Origin: Gonium pectorale | Taxonomy: Eukaryota; Chlorophyta; Chlorophyceae; Chlamydomonadales; Volvocaceae | Length of the DNA: 20,373 nt | Reading direction: 5' to 3' | Assembly: GCA_001584585.1 (NCBI GenBank) | Contig: LSYV01000008.1 | Location: 1,148,729 to 1,169,101 of the forward strand | Shown: piece after piece, positions 18,826-20,373 of the stretch | Layout: every line of letters starts with the position of its first letter | Position numbering within the stretch: the first letter of the stretch is position 1 | Position numbers and translations under genes: made by a program | The notes under the pieces: model-generated | The model's database searches: none | What the model was told of the DNA's origin: nothing | Seen by the model: only the letters and a program-made list of their open reading frames with translations

Positions 18826-19225
18826 ACCACGCGGACACGGCGATGATGTGAGGGACCGTGCAGCCGTCGTGCGTTGACCGGTGGCCGGTGGCTATCTTCC
18901 TTGAGAGGGTGTCAGAAGCCCACGTAATTCCCACCCACCTGAAGGGCCTGGAATGCTCATGCGAAATGCGTTCCGGGGCATTAAAATAGGGACCCGTGTA
19001 TACCCCACGTCCCTGAGACTGTCTTCTATTTCAGAACCCGTGGAGTTCCCCCCTGTCCTCAAGTTGGGAAACGGGTCCCAAAGTAAGGTCCACGCCTAAT
19101 TAAGAGAGCAACGCTGGATTCGATGCCGCTGATCTAGGAGAAAACTGTACAAACACTCAACGGGCACCCGCAGTGCGTACAGTACCGCCGAGCATCCCCC
19201 CGCAACAGCGGGCGTGCAAACAACG

Positions 19226-19247
19226 TCCGTCCCGTCCCGTCCCGTCC
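19226..19247. repeat. Short CCCGT pentamer repeat
   Basis: The pentamer GTCCC/CCCGT is repeated three to four times. It is a minor simple repeat in a non-coding stretch. Confidence 0.7.
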
Positions 19248-19701
19248 AATATGTCTACTAGCATGTCACAATGCGCACTACATCCTCTCTTCTCTTCACC
19301 ACTGTCACAGTACGTTCGGGCCGGCAATCAACCCCGACGACGCGGATATGGAGCAGCCACGCACGCCGCTGACGAAGCTGGTACCTAATAAACAACCTAA
19401 GAAGCCAGACCCGTGGGTCGCAACCCATGCTCCCCACACAAAGCGCACACCGGTTCTATGCAATAGCGTGAAACGTGAAACGCAGTTCTTCAGCAATCCT
19501 CATCAAAAGACCCGGCCCTGGCCCGTGCTACGCTCCTCCCTGCAGCAGAGCGTTATTTGCTACCTCACGCCTTTTCGACCCAGCGCAACACCACACCAAG
19601 CGCCTACCTAGCCTCGTACCAACCAGTACGCCGCTACAGCGCGCAATACCCTATTGCTACACGCGGGCCGCAGTTGCATGTACACCAATCCCGGCTAGGG
19701 C

Positions 19702-19717
19702 CGAGGCGGCCGCCTCG
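19702..19717. repeat. 16-bp perfect palindrome
   Basis: CGAGGCGGCCGCCTCG reads the same on both strands. It lies in spacer DNA, close to a TTGAGAG repeat. It could be a chance GC-rich palindrome or a protein-binding site. Confidence 0.8.
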
Positions 19718-19727
19718 CGAACATCTG

Positions 19728-19748
19728 TTGAGAGTTGAGAGTTGAGAG
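19728..19748. repeat. TTGAGAG tandem repeat, three units
   Basis: Three exact 7-bp units lie head to tail. It is a simple repeat in spacer DNA with no associated gene. Confidence 0.85.
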
Positions 19749-20079
19749 CTGCAGTATGCACAGGGCTACGAGAGTCACGAACGTATCGGCGCCGAATCAG
19801 CGCGGGTGCAGCAGGTCCGCAATACGGTGATGCAACTATGCCATCTCCCATCCACAACAACGAGAGCCTCACACGGAGCTAGTAGCTGCCCCAGATGGCG
19901 GGGGACGGACGAAGGAGGATGCTGCTGACACGCAGCGCCTTGTGCGGTCGAAAGTCCTTCGAGAGGTCGTCACACAGCGCAGTGTCCCCCACACAACATA
20001 TCCCGCACACGCAGCGTACCACAGTGTGCATTACATTTGGAGCTTGCGGAGCAATCGCCGGCGCCGGCGAGTTGACTGC

Positions 20080-20373
20080 GACGGCGAGTCGGACGACGGC
20101 GGGGGGCTGGGTGGCGGGGATCCGTCTGGTAGCTGTGACGGTGATGGAACCGGCGACGGCGACTCTGCTGGCGGCGGCAACGGCGATTCCGGCAACGGGG
20201 GCTCTGGCGGCGGCGGCGACGGTGGTTCAGGTGACGGGGGCTCTGGAGGCGGTGGTGAAGAAGGTGGTGCCGATGGGGGCCCTGGCGGCGGCGGCGACAG
20301 TGGTTCGAGGTGACGGTGGCTCTGGCGGCGGTGGTAAAAAGGGTGGTGATGACGGTGGCTCTGGCGGCGGTGG
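20080..20373 (+). repeat. Gly/Asp/Ser-encoding minisatellite, continues past the window edge
   Basis: This is a GGN-rich array with recurring blocks such as GGCTCTGGCGGCGGTGG and GACGGTGGTTC. In one plus frame it encodes a Gly/Asp/Ser-rich chain (DGGSGDGGSGGGG) with a few acidic or Lys pairs. That frame stops at 20313. Just before the stop, the unit GGTTCAGGTGACGG recurs as GGTTCGAGGTGACGG, one base longer, and the Gly-rich reading resumes in another frame. It may be a low-complexity part of a gene lying to the right, or a non-coding minisatellite. Confidence 0.6.

Larger units (their letters stand above)
17161..20040. other. Mostly non-coding spacer
   Basis: No gene with recognisable domains was found on either strand. 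The stretch from about 18.95 to 20.04 kb has lower GC and no coding-like frame. Two minus-strand islands (17681-17774 and 18334-18483) and a few small tandem repeats are listed separately. Confidence 0.5.

Noticed and set aside
18287..18934. A 215-codon minus-strand open frame covering the 30-bp tandem repeat
   Set aside because: The sequence is rich in Ala, Cys, Gln and Thr, includes the translated tandem repeat, and lacks motifs. It is in a different frame from the more protein-like terminal exon candidate.
18986..19080. GGGACCCGT ... ACGGGTCCC inverted repeat as transposon ends
   Set aside because: The arms are only nine bases and no flanking duplication or related copy is visible in the window.
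3916..19420. GACCCGTGGGTC present near 3914 and near 19408
   Set aside because: It is a 12-bp palindrome occurring twice with unrelated flanks, too short to claim a repeat family.

Overview
This is a piece of a green-algal nuclear genome, most likely from a Chlamydomonas-like (volvocine) alga. The evidence is the strong GC bias, genes broken into short exons joined at CAG|G-type junctions, Ala/Gly/Pro-rich low-complexity proteins, GC-ending codons, and TGTAA motifs at plausible 3' ends. No bacterial operons, rRNA, tRNA or CRISPR array were seen. All gene models were built by hand from splice signals, frame continuity and homology recalled from family knowledge. No transcript or database evidence was available.

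Layout: (1) 283-3722, minus strand: a multi-exon gene for an unrecognised Gly/Ala/Ser-rich protein, C-terminal part only. A further upstream exon may lie at 4741-4809. Its introns hold C-rich tandem repeats, a GT microsatellite and a truncated copy of a short dispersed repeat. (2) 4810-6071: no gene supported; probably PNO1 3' UTR plus spacer. (3) 6072-8546, minus strand: PNO1 (Dim2), a KH-domain factor for small ribosomal subunit assembly, in five exons encoding 231 aa. (4) 8547-8933: a compact shared promoter region. (5) 8934-11056, plus strand: a casein kinase 1 gene in eight exons encoding 334 aa, followed by a 3' UTR to about 11.9 kb. (6) 12591-16052, plus strand: a five-exon gene for an unrecognised 577-aa protein, with a near-perfect 25-bp hairpin in intron 1, a dispersed repeat copy in intron 3 and a 12-bp hairpin in the 3' UTR. 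(7) 17.15-20.37 kb: mostly spacer with two weak minus-strand coding-like islands, small tandem repeats, and a Gly/Asp/Ser-encoding minisatellite that runs off the right edge.

The two recognised genes make functional sense together. In yeast and animals CK1 (Hrr25 / CK1 delta-epsilon) acts on late pre-40S particles, the particles that carry PNO1/Dim2. Here the two genes are divergently arranged with only 387 bp between start codons, so co-regulation is plausible but unproven.

A short repeat family of about 130 bp (two full copies flanked by 12-13 bp direct repeats, plus one truncated copy beside a CA/GT run) looks like a small non-autonomous retroelement. I found no convincing new multi-gene system. 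The most useful leads are the PNO1-CK1 pair, the repeat family, the intronic hairpin and the two unrecognised genes.
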